Shown here piece after piece: positions 61,124 to 64,000 of a stretch of DNA of 64,000 nt. This DNA comes from Anas platyrhynchos. Taxonomy: Eukaryota > Chordata > Aves > Anseriformes > Anatidae. Below the pieces are notes generated by a model. It made no database searches and was not told the origin of the DNA. It worked only from the letters and a program-made list of their open reading frames with translations. The position numbers were made by a program, and so were the translations under genes. The stretch covers positions 90,331,501 to 90,395,500 of the forward strand of contig NC_092588.1 in assembly GCF_047663525.1 (NCBI RefSeq), in the 5' to 3' direction. Position 1 is the stretch's first letter. The number at the start of each line of letters is the position of its first letter.

Positions 61124-62901
61124 CATTTACAGGCTACTTTGCATATTTATAATTTTTAAATGCTTTGGAACCTAGAAGGCAAGGTGTTACATCTTCATGA
61201 AATACTAGTATCAGAGGATTGAAATATTTATCAGTAACAATATGAAAAGAGCTCCAATTTCAGTCAGTTGAAAAGATAACACTACATTTTTGGCTTTCAC
61301 TCCAGCCTGACATTTTAAAGTCCTTGGAAGGAAAGACTTTAGAAATTAGGTGGAGGAGATGAACTGCTTACAGTTTCATAGCAGTTTTCCCTTGATAATT
61401 CTGTTTAACAGCATGTGTTCTTTTTCTGTGTACAATTCTCTCCTCACTCCAGTAGGTGGAGCTTTGTGATTAAGACTGGAAAAGAAACTTGCTTCAAAGT
61501 GAAAAATAATTCGCCACAGAAAGGCTGGGGGAGGAGGAGAATGAAGTGTACTTTGCTTAGAGGTATCAGTGTCCTGTATGCAGGCTTGGTACACAAAAAT
61601 CTGAATCAAGACCCTTGCTCACAATGAAAATAACTTGAAAAAAAAATCGATTCTGTCAAATGGAACGCTGCTCTAATCTGCTGTTATCATAGTCAAGTTC
61701 TAAATCTAAAATACCCTAGGTTATAAATTAAATGTCAAATATAATTAATTTGGCACTTGAAACATGAAGTGGATGACTGTCCTTTAGAGAAAGCCTGACA
61801 GCTTTATGCATGTCACATTGGTATCTGTTAAAACGAGCTTTACATGCCAGAAGATCCTTGTGTGAATCATATTGCTGTTGGCTGTACCAGAATTTTGTCA
61901 ATGTAATAAGTCTCGGAATAGTGTTCCCCTTAATTGTCTGAAGCTTTTGCAAGACAATATAAATCAAGTGTCATCTGCCTCATCTGTGCAAAATAATGGT
62001 TTTATCATACATCAAATAAGCAATTTATTCCTTGTTCATTACTAGAGAAGATATTGTTGAATATTTACGTACGTATCTATTTTTATACAAATGGTGAATG
62101 TTTTCTGCCCTGTGCCTTGGACCCGCTGCAGTAACAATTTGAATTCAGTTTTCCTTCCACCTGCTTAAATTCAGCAGCAGTGGCTGCAGTACCTTTCCAT
62201 AGGCAGGTCCAGGTTACAGCTACATGTACTACTCCTTCCCCAACCCCTGCCTTGACCCATGGAGATCCCCTCTTACACACCCTTCTCCTCCTGCCGCAAA
62301 CAAGAAGCAGTGTCTTCTTTCTTCACTGTTTGCATTTTCTGTCCCTGCTATGGACACTTCTACACAGTTGTTGAAATAAAAATATCAATAAACCACATTA
62401 GTTCCCACTAATAGGACCAGTAGGACTTTCCTAATCCAAACCTCATAAAAGTTCCCCAAGCAAAGATTTTATAGTGAAGCGCTGCAGCAAGATTTCATTG
62501 CTGTAGTTTCACTATTAATTTTTAAATACATGTAACAAACTGGATAAATGTTTGCAACTGATACCCTTTATACTGCTAGATCTGCAGCCTGTGTGAGCAG
62601 AGCTATTCCTTTAGCAAAAGTTCAGAGGGGCTGAGAACTTAGTGTTTTTTTTTTCCCACTTGTGGAAATGAGGGAAATGCATGCAACCCAACTAAAAGCT
62701 CCAGAATTGTTCCTGGCCCTTGTGGTAGCCATATGAAGACAAGATGAAATAGGATTTTTGTAAAGTTTGGAAAATGAAAAACACAAAAAGAATGATTCGT
62801 GCAACAACTACCTTTTCACTTTTCTTTTGTGCAACCCTGTGCTGTACAACAGAAACATGAGCCCCAAGTCCATGTTAAAATTTAACCATTGTTGTATGTT
62901 T

Positions 62902-62933
<32 letters not shown>

Positions 62934-63246
62934 AGAGAGAGAAAAACAAAACAAAAAATATTTTAAACCTAAGAAGCATGATTGTTTTATCTTTTTTGTC
63001 TCATTTCTTTTAGGTTACACTGACAAAGGGACTTCTAATCAGAAGCCTTTTTGCAGGCAGTGACTCAGAGCTGTGTCTGTTCCAGCAGCCAGCAGTTGAT
63101 TTCAGCCTAAGCACATATTGAAGGGAACAGGCACGGGAAACTTGCCATGATATTACTGCTGTGAGAATGCAACACCAAAAGTAGGGCAAGGGAGATTTGT
63201 TATACTCCCAAGAAGACTGATTGTATGCACATGTATGTCTTAATTT

Positions 63247-63248
<2 letters not shown>

Positions 63249-63278
<30 letters not shown>

Positions 63279-63279
63279 G
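63249..63279. repeat. Poly-A tract
   Basis: About 30-base A run. A second run of about 24 A lies at 62910-62932 and a further one at 7202-7225; none borders a recognisable retrogene. Confidence 0.85.
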
Positions 63280-64000
63280 CATATGTTTATATTCATTGAA
63301 GTCAGAGCAACAAGAAGGTTCATCACTGATCATTACAAAAATAACTGATTTCTTTTTGTCTTCTATTTGGTGGAAGGTGACAGAAGGTCACGGTTGTACC
63401 CTGTCAGTGCCAGCACTACACGGTTTTAAAAGCATTGTCTTAGTTGTAAGGCAGGGCCAGATCCAGAGGCAGCATAGCTACATCACTGCAATGCTACATA
63501 AAAGCTAATTAGCCCAGGTAGGAGGCAATTAGCTCCATGCTGCTGCGCCTGTTTTTATTGTGTTCCCAGAGCTGACTCGGTCAGTCACAGCTCAGGGACC
63601 CCTGTCCTTTTTCTGTTATAGATGTGTCTGTGCTTGGATCTCAGAAACATTGTGACTTGGTTTTGAGATTACACATCTGTTGAACATGGATGTGAGTTTG
63701 GGATTGATAATTCCAAAATAATTTTTACTATTTTGCATGGGTTTGGAGAAAATTCAACACTGATTATGTATATATAAATACACACACACACAGTATTTAT
63801 AAAAAATGTCTTATTGTTTCTTTGAAGTATTTTTATCAAAATGCCCAGGTAATTTTATTGTTCAATAAAGAAAGAACCAACTCTTAGGCAACTATTGTCG
63901 CAATGAGACAAAAAAATATGGACCAGTGTGGACAATGTACTGTGAGGTGTGTGAAGCATATTCTTCTATTTGTTCAGTCCTTGTTTCTCAAGTCACATTC

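Larger units (their letters stand above)
60331..64000. other. Intergenic upstream of EEF1E1
   Basis: AT-rich with several long A or T runs and a short (AC)n at 63780-63792. No exon recognised. A denser stretch at 63500-63600 holds paired TAATTA/CAATTA motifs. Confidence 0.65.

Overview
The window reads as vertebrate nuclear DNA, most likely from a bird. It is AT-rich with small exons in long introns, two CpG islands at promoters, many CR1 LINE fragments (the dominant avian non-LTR family, with the typical ATTCTRTG-like tail), and an LTR whose 5' end (TGTAGCGGGTTTACGTG...) resembles the abundant avian ERVL-type LTRs. The species cannot be fixed from the sequence. No bacterial-style operons, CRISPR arrays, or tRNA or rRNA genes were seen.

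Two protein-coding genes are present, both on the minus strand, head to tail. EEF1E1 (AIMP3/p18, a multi-tRNA-synthetase scaffold subunit) runs from its start codon at 59524 to its stop at 43239 in 4 coding exons (172 aa). BLOC1S5 (muted, a BLOC-1 subunit) runs from 34453 to 21957 in 5 coding exons (198 aa). Every exon was joined by hand: all introns have GT...AG ends, the phases agree, and the joined frames give full-length proteins. The order EEF1E1 then BLOC1S5 on one strand matches human 6p24.3, where an EEF1E1-BLOC1S5 readthrough transcript is known.

Regions: 1-20.0 kb is intergenic DNA downstream of BLOC1S5, with CR1 fragments, a GGAA-type microsatellite and a GC-richer island at 8.7-9.3 kb. 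20.05-21.96 kb is the probable BLOC1S5 3'UTR, with a strong poly(A) site. 21.96-34.45 kb is BLOC1S5, with a degenerate multi-part CR1 in intron 3. 34.2-34.64 kb is its CpG-island promoter with a palindromic RFX X-box. 34.7-42.7 kb is the intergenic gap, holding an antisense CR1, an unexplained GC-richer ORF-bearing patch (37.65-38.32 kb) and a collapsed LTR element (40.04-40.93 kb). 42.75-59.52 kb is EEF1E1. 59.2-59.85 kb is its CpG island, with NRF1-, CCAAT- and YY1-like sites. 60-64 kb is upstream intergenic DNA starting with a CR1 tail.

The two genes act in separate processes, translation/DNA-damage signalling and lysosome-related organelle biogenesis; their link is positional. I see no clear new biological system. 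The unexplained items worth checking are the 37.65-38.32 kb patch and the candidate conserved non-coding elements at 8.7-9.4 and 63.5-63.6 kb.
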